A stretch of 64,000 nt of DNA, from the NCBI RefSeq assembly GCF_000157895.3, contig NC_022663.1:3658001-3722000 (forward strand), in the 5' to 3' direction. Shown one piece after another: positions 1 to 8,580 of this stretch. Under the pieces are notes generated by a model. That model saw nothing but the letters and a program-made list of their open reading frames with translations. It had not been told where the DNA came from and searched no databases. The DNA comes from Mycobacterium kansasii ATCC 12478. GTDB lineage: Bacteria > Actinomycetota > Actinomycetes > Mycobacteriales > Mycobacteriaceae. The position numbers were made by a program, and so were the translations under genes. Position 1 is the first letter of the stretch, and every line of letters begins with the position of its first letter.

Positions 1-1
1 C

Positions 2-937
2 ATCGATCATCTGGTTGCCGAGGCACTGGCGCGGCCGGACAGCTTCCATCCGCGGGTGGGCGGCGTGGCGGGAAGCCTGGCGGCGTTCGCCGCAGTCCAC
101 CGTTTCGAGTTCGACGCCGCGAATCGGTTGCTCGCGTGGGCGGAGCCCTACCAGGAGATGATGGGCCCCTTCGCCGGCGTGTACGCACATTGCTTCGGCG
201 GGATCGCTGCCAGGTACACGCTCGACATTCCCGGCGCCCTGAAGAATTTCCGGGAAGCCTACGAGCTGGGCGCGACGGCGGGACCGCACTCCTACGCGGC
301 GCGGCTCGCCAGCGCCCTTCTCGGCGAATTGCTCTGCCAGACCGGCGACTTAGCCGAGGCCACCCGTCTGGTGGACGAGGGCTACCAGCTGGAGTCCGAG
401 GGTGCCGGAGTCGACATCATGATCGCCAGATACGTGACGGGTGCCAGAGTCAAGGCAAAGCAAGGGGACCGCGATGCCGCGATCGATCGCCTCACCGATG
501 GCATGGCGGCAGCAGAGCGGCTGCGGCTGCCGCGGCTGGCGGCGGCCGTCAACAACGAGCGAATCCGGCTGGGTATCGCGATCCCGCAAGAGGTCGCGGT
601 CCGGTTGCGCGCGACCCGCACCATTCGTCGGCCTCCCCGATGCGACGGAATCGCCACGATCATCGCCGAACTCGACGAGGACTCCGGCATTCGCCTGTTG
701 TCGGCGAGCGACTCGGCAGACGATCAGGAGCAGGCATGCCGGCGTGCCGCCGAGCTGCTGGCCGGAATCGACGGGGCGCAACGGCCCTGGGCGGCATTAG
801 GTGCGCAGCTGCTGCTGGTCGAAACACTCAGGGCGACGGGGAAAATCGACGAGGCCAACTCCCTGGCGCCCGCGGTCGTCGCGCGCTGCCGTGAACACGG
901 ACTGTCGGGGCTGCTTACCGACGCGGGACTCGGCTGA
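2..937 (+). CDS. C-terminal part of a large TPR-repeat regulator (PknK/MalT/LuxR-like), 5' truncated
   Basis: The reading frame is open from the first bases of the window, so the N-terminus lies outside it; about 311 residues are visible. The protein is Ala/Leu/Arg-rich and helical, with repeated helix pairs typical of TPR arrays (for example GALKNFREAYELG and GDLAEATRLVDEGYQL). Such arrays form the C-terminal sensor part of mycobacterial MalT/LuxR-type regulators and of the kinase PknK. The visible end has no recognisable LuxR helix-turn-helix, which favours a PknK-like or SARP-like architecture, but the kinase or ATPase part is not seen. It converges on the GNAT gene, leaving only 15 bp between the stop codons. 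The family call is an inference from fold and composition. Confidence 0.6.
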   Translation: MDHLVAEALARPDSFHPRVGGVAGSLAAFAAVHRFEFDAANRLLAWAEPYQEMMGPFAGVYAHCFGGIAARYTLDIPGALKNFREAYELGATAGPHSYAARLASALLGELLCQTGDLAEATRLVDEGYQLESEGAGVDIMIARYVTGARVKAKQGDRDAAIDRLTDGMAAAERLRLPRLAAAVNNERIRLGIAIPQEVAVRLRATRTIRRPPRCDGIATIIAELDEDSGIRLLSASDSADDQEQACRRAAELLAGIDGAQRPWAALGAQLLLVETLRATGKIDEANSLAPAVVARCREHGLSGLLTDAGLG

Positions 938-952
938 AGAATTGCGCCGAAC

Positions 953-1297
953 TCAAGCCCGAACCCGAGTCCGAGCTCGCACCGCCGCGTGCGCCTGCGG
1001 AGTGATCGGGTCGAGGATGTCGTCGTAGTCGTCGTGTTTGTCGACGTAGGCGGCGACGAACGGGCAGATCGCCACGATGCGCTTTCCTGAGGCGCGGGTG
1101 TCTGCCAGTGCCGCGGCGATGAGCCTGTTTGCCAGGCCACGCCCGGCGAACTTGTCGTCGACTTCGGTGTGGTAGAAGATGCGCTGGCCGCCGGTGTCGG
1201 CAGTGTCGACATAGGCGGTCAGCCCGGCGCGCACGCCGTCGGCGCTGATCTCATAACGCTTGTTTTCGGTGGCGTTGGTGACGGTCGGTTCGGTCAT
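953..1297 (-). CDS. Small GNAT-family N-acetyltransferase (YjdJ/Acetyltransf_CG type)
   Basis: A 114-residue protein matching the short GCN5-related acetyltransferases of the YjdJ type. It has a beta-strand region ending GQRIFYHTEVDDKF, an acetyl-CoA loop-like GRGLANRLIAAAL, and the family's typical ICPFVAAYVDKHDDY segment near the C-terminus. The substrate is unknown; an acetyl-CoA-dependent cytosolic enzyme is expected. The ATG at 1297 is chosen over one 15 codons upstream because GAGGGG lies just before it and the upstream residues look non-coding. It is read leftward like the aftD operon, but about 390 bp separates it from the preceding gene. Confidence 0.75.
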   Translation of the reverse strand: MTEPTVTNATENKRYEISADGVRAGLTAYVDTADTGGQRIFYHTEVDDKFAGRGLANRLIAAALADTRASGKRIVAICPFVAAYVDKHDDYDDILDPITPQAHAAVRARTRVRA

Positions 1298-1690
1298 AAC
1301 CCCTCTATCAGGTCGGTTGGTGCGGCATTTCCGATGACACAAACTCCAGGGCTTGTGGTAGCGACGCTACCGCGGAGCTGGCAGAGCACCCGCGACAGCC
1401 GGGCAACCCAAATGCGGTTGTCCGCCAAGGCGGAAACGGACCTCGCTGGTTCGGCGGTTCGGGATGTCGCCGACAACCGTAGACGTGGTCGGATGTGCAG
1501 CGACAAGACGAATCTCATCCGTCGACCGTATCGATAATCCGGTGACGGCGTCGCAAGCCGGGGAGCAGCGCGATGCCTCGTTATTTCGTTATCCCAATCG
1601 GTGGTCGCCATGGATGTCCACCGACGAGAAACAGGTGTGGCGCAAGTGACTAACCAGATGGTCAGATTCGCCATGACGTCATTCGATCCC
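1298..1690. other. Intergenic stretch with no recognised gene
   Basis: Between the GNAT gene and the lipase-maturation-factor gene. Short open frames exist on both strands but none has a convincing Shine-Dalgarno sequence, mycobacterial codon bias or recognisable protein. It presumably holds the GNAT promoter. No clear hairpin terminator is seen. Confidence 0.5.
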
Positions 1691-3136
1691 TCACCCGGGC
1701 GGCGATTCGGCTCTCCCGAGCGACATCGGGCGCACGTAGCTACCCACCAGCGTGCGATGCCACCAGGCATGATCGCGCCGCAGCTCCTGAAATGCGGTGA
1801 AGCGGTACCGATAAAGTTGAGCACGCACGTGACGCGGTGGTGCATCCGGAAACGGGTTGCACCGCAACAGCTTCAGCGTCGGCCGATCGTTGCGCAACAG
1901 CCGCGTCAGCAACGGTGTCATCCAGGGCAGCGCGTAGCCCGGAGATATCGCCGCAAACCACATCAGCCAGTCTAGGCGAAGGTGGTAGGGCGCCCATTGC
2001 CGCGGCAATCGGCGCACCGAGCCGGGCTTGCCCTTGAATTCGTACTCTTTCCACACCGTGTCGCCGGTGATCTTTTCCTCGACGGTTCCTTCGATCACCA
2101 CCTCGTGGCGGGTGCGACTGATGCTGCCGAATGCACCGTAGGTGTTCACTAAATGAAACGGGTTGAACGACATGTTCATCCGCTGTCGGGTGGACAGCAT
2201 GTTGCGTGCCGGCCAGTAACTCAGCATCAACACCGCCGCGGCGAACACGAACACCAGGGCGGTGAACCACAGCGGCGGCGCGGCCAGCGCGGGTTGAGCA
2301 GGTACCGGCAGCACCGCCGCCAGCGATGTCTGGTCGACCGCGCTGCATGCCAGCAGGATCGTCAGCCAGTTAAGCCACGAGAAATTTCCCGACAACACCA
2401 GCCACAGCTGGGTGACGACGATGACGGCTGCGGCAACACTGGCGACCGGTTGCGGGGCGAACAATCCGAACGGCACGACCAGCTGCGCAAAATGGTTGCC
2501 CGCCACCTCGATACGGTGCAGCGGCTTGGGCAGGTGATGGAAGAACCAGCTCAGCGGCCCCGGCATGGGTTGCGTCTCATGGTGGTAGTACAGGCACGTG
2601 AGGTTGCGCCAGCACGGGTCACCGCGCATCTTGATCAGTCCCGCGCCGAACTCGACCCGAAACAGCAGCCAGCGCACCAGCCACAGCGTCAGAATCGGCG
2701 GTGCCACCCGGGCATTGCCCAGGAAGATCATCAGGAATCCGGTTTCGAGTAGCAATGACTCCCAACCGAACCCGTACCACACCTGGCCCACGTTGACGAT
2801 CGACAGATACAGCACCCAGAGCGTGAGCCACATCAGCATCGCGGCCCATAACGGGACCAAGTCCGCCAAGCCGGAAACCACGGCCACCGACACGGCCGCG
2901 CCGAACCAGCACCCGCCGGCGAACAATCGGTCGGAATAGCGAAGGTGAAAAAGGCTCGGTGTTCGCCAGAAGGACCTGCCGGCCACATATCGCGGCACCG
3001 GCAGCATTCCCTGCTCTCCGATGAGCGCCCGGAACTGCAGCGCGGCGGCGACGAACGCCGTCAGGTAGATGACCGCGGCGCCCCGCTCGAGCACCATTCT
3101 GCCCAGCCAGTATTCGGGCGCCGAAAACCATCCCAT
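1691..3136 (-). CDS. Lipase maturation factor family membrane protein (Rv0235c-like)
   Basis: A 481-residue polytopic membrane protein close in length and sequence to M. tuberculosis Rv0235c. It has roughly eight to ten hydrophobic helices, among them residues around 18-36, 75-115 and 215-270. The family signatures are visible: GWESLLLETGFL, RWLLFRVEFGAGLIKMRGDPCW and the aromatic YYHHETQPMPGPLSWFFH stretch. In vertebrates LMF1 assists lipase folding in the ER; the role of the bacterial proteins is not established. The ATG at 3136 has GAGGAG seven bases upstream. It is the last gene of the leftward group DUF2613-aftD-GDPD-LMF, 75 bp after the GDPD gene, so a link to envelope assembly is plausible. 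Confidence 0.85.
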   Translation of the reverse strand: MGWFSAPEYWLGRMVLERGAAVIYLTAFVAAALQFRALIGEQGMLPVPRYVAGRSFWRTPSLFHLRYSDRLFAGGCWFGAAVSVAVVSGLADLVPLWAAMLMWLTLWVLYLSIVNVGQVWYGFGWESLLLETGFLMIFLGNARVAPPILTLWLVRWLLFRVEFGAGLIKMRGDPCWRNLTCLYYHHETQPMPGPLSWFFHHLPKPLHRIEVAGNHFAQLVVPFGLFAPQPVASVAAAVIVVTQLWLVLSGNFSWLNWLTILLACSAVDQTSLAAVLPVPAQPALAAPPLWFTALVFVFAAAVLMLSYWPARNMLSTRQRMNMSFNPFHLVNTYGAFGSISRTRHEVVIEGTVEEKITGDTVWKEYEFKGKPGSVRRLPRQWAPYHLRLDWLMWFAAISPGYALPWMTPLLTRLLRNDRPTLKLLRCNPFPDAPPRHVRAQLYRYRFTAFQELRRDHAWWHRTLVGSYVRPMSLGRAESPPG

Positions 3137-3211
3137 GGCAGTACTCCTCGGACGGTGACCGCGTATCCAGTTAACCAGTCGGCAAACCGGTAGCCAACAG
3201 GTGCCGCGCCC

Positions 3212-3973
3212 CTACCACTCCCCCCGCGAGGTAAGCACCTCACGGAGCAGGTCCGCGCGATCGGTGATGATGCCGTCCACGCCGATGTCGAGAAGCGCAT
3301 GCATGGCCGCGGGGTCGTCGATCGTCCAGGCGTGCACCTGACGTCCGGAAGCATGCATGGCACGCAGCAACGCCGGCGTGATCACCGGCACGCCACCCAG
3401 CCGCGGCGGCAACTGCACGCAGTCGCTGTCGCGCAACATCCGCTGCGCATAGGCACGCCGGCCCGCCGACCGGGCCGCCATGAACGCCATGAACGCACCC
3501 GTACCCGCCGCACTGGCAACCCGCTGGGTGAGCAGACGTACGGCGCGCTGGCGACGCCGGTCGGAAAACGACGCGATCAGCACCCGGTCGTGCACCTTCA
3601 ACCGCTCGATGACCTCGACGGTCGGTTCGATGGCCGACTCGGCCTTGATGTCGATGTTGACCCGCGCTTCCGGGAACGTGACAAGTAGTTCTTCGAGCGT
3701 CGGAATTGGTTCTCCGGAGCCCAGATCCGCCGCACTGGCCTGTCGCCAGGACAATTGGTCGATCGCACCCGAGACTCCGGACGCGAGCGGGAGCCGGCGG
3801 TCATGCAGGATCACCGCGACGCCGTCCCGGGTTGCGCGAACGTCTGTCTCGAGGTAGCGAAACCCGAGCTGCACCGCCTCGTGAAACGCCGCCATGCTGT
3901 TCTTGGGCAGCCTGAACGAGGTAAACCCCCGGTGCGCCATGGCAATTGGCCCGGCGCTGCGAAAGAACTCCAC
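3212..3973 (-). CDS. Glycerophosphodiester phosphodiesterase (GlpQ2/Rv0317c-like)
   Basis: 253 residues of GDPD TIM-barrel type, hydrolysing glycerophosphodiesters to glycerol-3-phosphate and an alcohol. The catalytic set is visible: H14-R15-G16 (AHRG), E42 and D44 (LETD), H57-D58 (LHD), then NIDIKAES with the conserved Lys, and C-terminal HAWTIDD and GVDGIITDRADL. It resembles M. tuberculosis GlpQ2, which as recalled lies elsewhere in that genome. No signal peptide is seen, so it may act in the cytoplasm. The GTG start at 3973 is one base from the aftD stop, indicating translational coupling to the arabinosyltransferase. It could recycle phospholipid head groups or a glycerophosphate-modified glycan. 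Confidence 0.88.
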   Translation of the reverse strand: MEFFRSAGPIAMAHRGFTSFRLPKNSMAAFHEAVQLGFRYLETDVRATRDGVAVILHDRRLPLASGVSGAIDQLSWRQASAADLGSGEPIPTLEELLVTFPEARVNIDIKAESAIEPTVEVIERLKVHDRVLIASFSDRRRQRAVRLLTQRVASAAGTGAFMAFMAARSAGRRAYAQRMLRDSDCVQLPPRLGGVPVITPALLRAMHASGRQVHAWTIDDPAAMHALLDIGVDGIITDRADLLREVLTSRGEW

Positions 3974-3974
3974 G

Positions 3975-6900
3975 TCAAGTCTCCTGTTCGGGGTCCAGTC
4001 CTGGACTCCTATCCCTGGCCCGCATCGACACCGATGCGGCCAACACCGCGAGCGAAATCAGCGCCAGCAGTTGGACACTGGCCGAATGGCCGGCGTAGCC
4101 GTCCACCGAGCGCCACGGATGACGAGACAATACTGCCCCGGCCAGCATCAGACCACCCGCGCTCAATCCGACGGTGATCCAGCCGAGCAGCCGTTCCCGG
4201 TCGCGCAATACATACCGCAGCGCGAGGGCGGCGCCTACCACGGCAACTCCCGCTGCACCGGCAATCGCCGCGCCGGCCGCCAGTACCGCTACCGCCGCCA
4301 ACGGCCCGGGTACCCATGGGCGTACGGCCGCGTGGCCTAGGTCTTTCCTTCGCCGCCGCCAGAACGCGAGCAGGGCCAGCGCCGGTAGCAACGTAAGCCC
4401 GAAAGCCAGGCCCGATCGATACACCGAGTTGGGCGCGAAGGTGAGGGTGATGGTGCCGGGATCGCCCGCGGGCACCACCCAGCCCTGCTGCCAGCCATTG
4501 ACGACGACCGCAGTCAGCCGGGCTCCGCTACCGGTACGCGCCACCCAGCCGGGGTTGATGCTTTCCGGTATCACCAGCACTCGCGATCTTGCCGAGGCCG
4601 GCGTCCGCACTTCCCGACGGCTTGGGCCCCACACCCCGGTTGAGGCGGGAACCGTTGTGGTGGTGGGTAATTCGGCTGCTCCCGGAGCTGTCAGCTGGGC
4701 GCCGTCGACAACGAATTCCGCTCCCGGGCTGATCAACAGCTCCTGTTGGCCCGGCGGCAGCGAGATGGGCTCGTCTTCGCACGGCAGCGCGGCAACCGGT
4801 TCGGCGTCCAGCAGCGCGCCCACCGTGGTCCGAATCGACGTGTGCACGAAGCGGCCGGCCACCGCGATGACCGGGCCGTGCTCACAGTCGACGGTGATCT
4901 CGCGGGATCGGTTCCGCACGGCGTCCGCGGGCGCGATCGGACTAAGGTCGGCCCCGAGCGCGGTCACCTCGGCCAGCCCGGGAGGCTTGAGTTGGTCGAA
5001 GCCCAACGCATTGCGGTCGATGATGTCTTCCCAGTCGAGCAGGCTGACGGTGACCGTGTCGGTGACGCGCGGGTGCAACGACAGCGTCTGCGGCTCGCCG
5101 TCGTGATTGACCGCACGCACCTGGGGCCCGTCGCCCAGGTCGACGGCCACCATCGTCGGATGGGCGGGCAACGCCGAGCGGCTGGGCAGCAGGCGCAGTC
5201 CGGCCACCTCGGTGGGCCGCGGCAGGCTGAGGGTCAGGGTCGGCGGCGACTTGTATTGCACTACCCGCTGCGGTGCGGTCCACGCGGTGGCGGGGTCGCC
5301 GTCGGTGGCGGCGTAGGCCGAGCCCAGGACGTCGAGCACATCGGAATCGCCGTGAGCGCGGGTGGTGTCCGGCTCGGCGATCAGATCGGCAAGCTTGGGC
5401 CCCTGCCTGGGCCGCACCCACACCGTCGGGGTCACCGTCGTCGGGCGCGGCACGGTGAGCGTGCGGCTGAAGTTGACGGGCTCCTCGGGCGCCAGGGCCA
5501 TCGACGCGGCGCAGCGCACGCTGTCGGGCGCCGGCGCGCAACCCGGCCTGCCCAGCAGTTCGGACCCCAGGTCCCAGCGCGCGATCGTCGAATCCGCCGG
5601 CGGTCCGGGGACCGACACGGTGTGGTGCAACTGGACGGGGTGGGCGAACCCGGACGCGTCGTACTGGGTGATCGCCAGATCGGTGATACCGAACTGCACC
5701 CCGGCAGACCCGTCGTCGGCGGCGGCCGCGGTGACCCGTACCCACGGTGTTTCGCCGTAGGGTAGCGCCGCGGTGAGCGGCTTTCCCGCCTCGTCGAACC
5801 GCAGGGTGGTGCTGCCGGTGGCGGTCTCGACCAGGATGCGCCGGATCTGCGCGCCGACGGCGGTCGCACTCGGCGTCAGGGTGATGACGGCATTGGCCAC
5901 CGGATGGTCGAAGTCCACCTGCAGCCATTGCCCGACGGCGGCCTGCAGTGCGTTGGACACCCAGGCGGTCGCCGAGTCGCCGTCGATCGCGGCCGCCGCC
6001 GAGGTGGCCGGGGCCACGTCGGGCATGGCGGTGGAATCCGCCGACGAGCTGGACACCGTGACGCGGCCGCCGGTCCACCCCCCGTACACCAGGTCGGCGC
6101 CGGGTACCGGATAGTCGGGCACCCGGTTGTAGGTGCGCCGGGCGTCCCCGGGCGCCCGAATCGCCGAGGAGTGCTGATCCACCCGGCCGTAGTCGGTTTC
6201 GCGGGCCACCGGGGTGTCGGTGACGATCACCAGGGGTGCCGGCAGGCCGGCCGCGCGGGCGTCGGCCGTCATCAGCACCGGACCCAGTCCCGGTTGACCC
6301 GACAGCCGCCGACGCTCGTCGAGACGCAGCAGCACCTCGGGCCCCCCGTCGACGCGGAGCACAGAGTCGGTGTCGACGAAGTAGGGCGCCCCGGCCGCGA
6401 GCGACTCGCCCACTCGGTGGATCACTCGGTATATCTCTACAGCGGGATAGCGGGGCCGCAGTCCGCTGTCGCTGACGAACCCGGCCAGCGAGCCGGGACC
6501 CACCGGCGTGCCGAACTCTGCCACCTTCGCCAGCCCGGGTGAGCCGGCGATGGCGCGGTGCACCAGGATCGGGCGTGCCGAGCGCGACGTCTCGGGGTCC
6601 AGATCGTTACGCAGCACCAGATATGAAATGCCTTGGCGGGCAAGGGTATCGGCCAGGCCGGCCGATGGGCGTCCGGCCGCGAACAAGCGTTGCACCGAGT
6701 CCAGCGCGCGGATGGTCTGCGGCGGGGTCAGCGGGATCGAATCGCGTACCCCCCACGGGCTGCTCCCCAGCACCTGCAGCGGCTCGTCGTGGCTGGTGCC
6801 CCACACCTGGGTGGCGAACGGCGCCCCCGGCACCACCAGCACCCGCCCCGGCATCGGTGTCCCGGTGTTGTGCGCGCTGAGCCAATCGGCGGCCTCCTGC

Positions 6901-8207
6901 CAGTACCGCGGTATCGCCCTGAAGGTGCCCGGAGGGGTGAGCCGCCCGGCCCAGGCGAGCGAGGTGCTGACCGCCAGGGCGGTGAGCACGACGATTCCGA
7001 CGGCCACCCGCTTGTCGCGCTCGGGGTGCGCAACCGCGCGAAGCCACTCCGACCTGGGTGCGCTGCCCGGTAGCGGTATCCGGCCCAGCAACTCCGCGAT
7101 GCCCAGCACCAGCGGCAGCCGGATCACCGGCCCCAGCTTGTGCACGTTGCGCAGCGGACTGCCGCCCGCGTCCAGAAACACCTGCACCTGGTGGGCGAGC
7201 GGCGAACCCAGCCCACCGCTGTAGCCCACGGCCAGCAGCACCACCCCGACCAACAGCATCGTCACCAGCCGGCCGCGGGCCGGCATCGCCGGGCTGGCCA
7301 GTCCGGCCAGCCCGGCCGCCGCCACCAGACACGTACCCAGGATCGCGACCGACCCGGTCACCAGCGGCGCTCCGGCGGTCGCGTCGGGCGCCACGAACGG
7401 CGTCCAGCTGTCGGTGCCGCGCAACACCTCCACCAGCGACGACCACTGCGTCGTCACGCCGGAGGATTCGATGAAGTCCAGAAACGGCGGACTGACCCCG
7501 CGCAGCTGACTCAGCGCCACCACCCACCACAGCGTCGCCAACACCAGCGCCACCAGCCACCATGCGGTATAGCGCCACCACAGCCGGTTGGGCCGGTGAC
7601 ACGCCAACCAGATCACCGCTGGCAGACAACCGGCCAGCGTTGCGATGGCGTTCACCGCTCCCATCAGCGCCACCGCCACACCGGCCTGGGCCGCCAGGGT
7701 CCGTACCGATCGGCCGGATGTACCCCGCAGGGCCAGAATCGTCGGCAGCAGCACCCACGGCGCCAGCATCATCGGCAGGGTTTCCGACGAGATCGACCCC
7801 AGCGTGGTCAGCACCCGGGGCGACAGCGCAAACGCCGCCGCCCCGACCACCCGCGACGCGGGGCTACCGATGCCCAGCGCCTCGGCGACCCGCAGCAGCC
7901 CCCAGAAGCCGACTGTGAGCAGCACCGCCCACCACAGCCGTTGGGTGATCCACCCCGGGATTCCCAGCAGATGGCCGGTCAGGAAGAAAGTCCCGTGCGG
8001 AAACAGGTAGCCATATGCCTGGTTCTGCGACTGGCCGAACGGCAGCTCGCTGTTCCACAGATTCGTCGCGCGCGCCAGGAACCGCAGCGGGTTGGCGGTG
8101 AGATCGAGTTTGGTGTCGGGGGAGACCCGGCCGGGGGATTGGGCGAATGTCAGTGTCAGCGATACCGCCCCGACTAATAGCAACCACCGGCGGGGAAGGG
8201 GCGTCAC
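3975..8207 (-). CDS. aftD: Alpha-(1->3)-arabinofuranosyltransferase AftD
   Basis: A 1410-residue GT-C-fold membrane glycosyltransferase, near the length of M. tuberculosis Rv0236c. It adds arabinofuranose from decaprenyl-phospho-arabinose to arabinogalactan and lipoarabinomannan on the outer face of the membrane and is essential in mycobacteria. The N-terminus has the signature SPDTKLDLTANPLRFLARAT after the first helix, then about ten membrane segments to roughly residue 440. A long extracytoplasmic part with carbohydrate-binding-like beta domains follows (for example DGDSATAWVSNALQAAVGQW and DGDPATAWTAP). Membrane helices return near the C-terminus. The start is GTG at 8207, as in the M. 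tuberculosis gene. It follows the DUF2613 gene by 54 bp and is coupled to the GDPD gene. Confidence 0.97.
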   Translation of the reverse strand: MTPLPRRWLLLVGAVSLTLTFAQSPGRVSPDTKLDLTANPLRFLARATNLWNSELPFGQSQNQAYGYLFPHGTFFLTGHLLGIPGWITQRLWWAVLLTVGFWGLLRVAEALGIGSPASRVVGAAAFALSPRVLTTLGSISSETLPMMLAPWVLLPTILALRGTSGRSVRTLAAQAGVAVALMGAVNAIATLAGCLPAVIWLACHRPNRLWWRYTAWWLVALVLATLWWVVALSQLRGVSPPFLDFIESSGVTTQWSSLVEVLRGTDSWTPFVAPDATAGAPLVTGSVAILGTCLVAAAGLAGLASPAMPARGRLVTMLLVGVVLLAVGYSGGLGSPLAHQVQVFLDAGGSPLRNVHKLGPVIRLPLVLGIAELLGRIPLPGSAPRSEWLRAVAHPERDKRVAVGIVVLTALAVSTSLAWAGRLTPPGTFRAIPRYWQEAADWLSAHNTGTPMPGRVLVVPGAPFATQVWGTSHDEPLQVLGSSPWGVRDSIPLTPPQTIRALDSVQRLFAAGRPSAGLADTLARQGISYLVLRNDLDPETSRSARPILVHRAIAGSPGLAKVAEFGTPVGPGSLAGFVSDSGLRPRYPAVEIYRVIHRVGESLAAGAPYFVDTDSVLRVDGGPEVLLRLDERRRLSGQPGLGPVLMTADARAAGLPAPLVIVTDTPVARETDYGRVDQHSSAIRAPGDARRTYNRVPDYPVPGADLVYGGWTGGRVTVSSSSADSTAMPDVAPATSAAAAIDGDSATAWVSNALQAAVGQWLQVDFDHPVANAVITLTPSATAVGAQIRRILVETATGSTTLRFDEAGKPLTAALPYGETPWVRVTAAAADDGSAGVQFGITDLAITQYDASGFAHPVQLHHTVSVPGPPADSTIARWDLGSELLGRPGCAPAPDSVRCAASMALAPEEPVNFSRTLTVPRPTTVTPTVWVRPRQGPKLADLIAEPDTTRAHGDSDVLDVLGSAYAATDGDPATAWTAPQRVVQYKSPPTLTLSLPRPTEVAGLRLLPSRSALPAHPTMVAVDLGDGPQVRAVNHDGEPQTLSLHPRVTDTVTVSLLDWEDIIDRNALGFDQLKPPGLAEVTALGADLSPIAPADAVRNRSREITVDCEHGPVIAVAGRFVHTSIRTTVGALLDAEPVAALPCEDEPISLPPGQQELLISPGAEFVVDGAQLTAPGAAELPTTTTVPASTGVWGPSRREVRTPASARSRVLVIPESINPGWVARTGSGARLTAVVVNGWQQGWVVPAGDPGTITLTFAPNSVYRSGLAFGLTLLPALALLAFWRRRRKDLGHAAVRPWVPGPLAAVAVLAAGAAIAGAAGVAVVGAALALRYVLRDRERLLGWITVGLSAGGLMLAGAVLSRHPWRSVDGYAGHSASVQLLALISLAVLAASVSMRARDRSPGLDPEQET

Positions 8208-8262
8208 CGGCGGGTCTGCTGCAAGCGCCGCCGCGCTGACCTTTGAAGCCGACGCCGCCGGG

Positions 8263-8436
8263 CTAGCTACGGTTGCCGTACTCGACCCGGTTGAGCACTG
8301 ACGACGACGGATCGCCCCCGGGTAATGGCGGCTTAGTGTCTTGCTGCACCATCAGGGTGATACCGAAGATAGCGGCCGCGCCCAGCAACAGACCAACCAC
8401 CACGCTCGCGGCGGCGGGCGCGACGATCCGGTTCAT
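8263..8436 (-). CDS. Small DUF2613 membrane protein (Rv0236A-like), 57 aa
   Basis: A 57-residue ORF too short for most gene finders. Its translation starts MNRIVAPAAASVVVGLLLG, giving one N-terminal hydrophobic helix (about residues 5-30), and continues with a short polar tail containing QQDTKPPLPGGDP and ending VEYGNRS. This is the layout of the conserved mycobacterial DUF2613 proteins, represented by Rv0236A directly upstream of aftD in M. tuberculosis. An AAGGAGC Shine-Dalgarno sequence lies a few bases before the ATG at 8436. It is likely cotranscribed with aftD and may be a membrane partner or stabiliser of it; no function is established. Confidence 0.88.
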   Translation of the reverse strand: MNRIVAPAAASVVVGLLLGAAAIFGITLMVQQDTKPPLPGGDPSSSVLNRVEYGNRS

Positions 8437-8580
8437 CGTTAGCTCCTTGAGGCGTGACGTCGTGGCTGAAAGAAACTTAGCGCCAACCTAGCAGAACGCG
8501 GTCTCGTGGCGGTCGACCGTGTAGCTAGGGGGGTTGCCCCCAAACCCGGCGCCGAAACACCACCGTGACAGCATGTCCGG

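Noticed and set aside
1464..1649. Short + strand ORF in the gap before the LMF gene
   Set aside because: 61 codons with no ribosome site, mixed codon bias and no recognisable motif.
4942..6078. Arg/Gly-rich open frame overlapping aftD
   Set aside because: GC-rich coding sequence leaves many stop-free frames on all strands; the composition is typical of an out-of-phase frame and aftD is clearly intact there.
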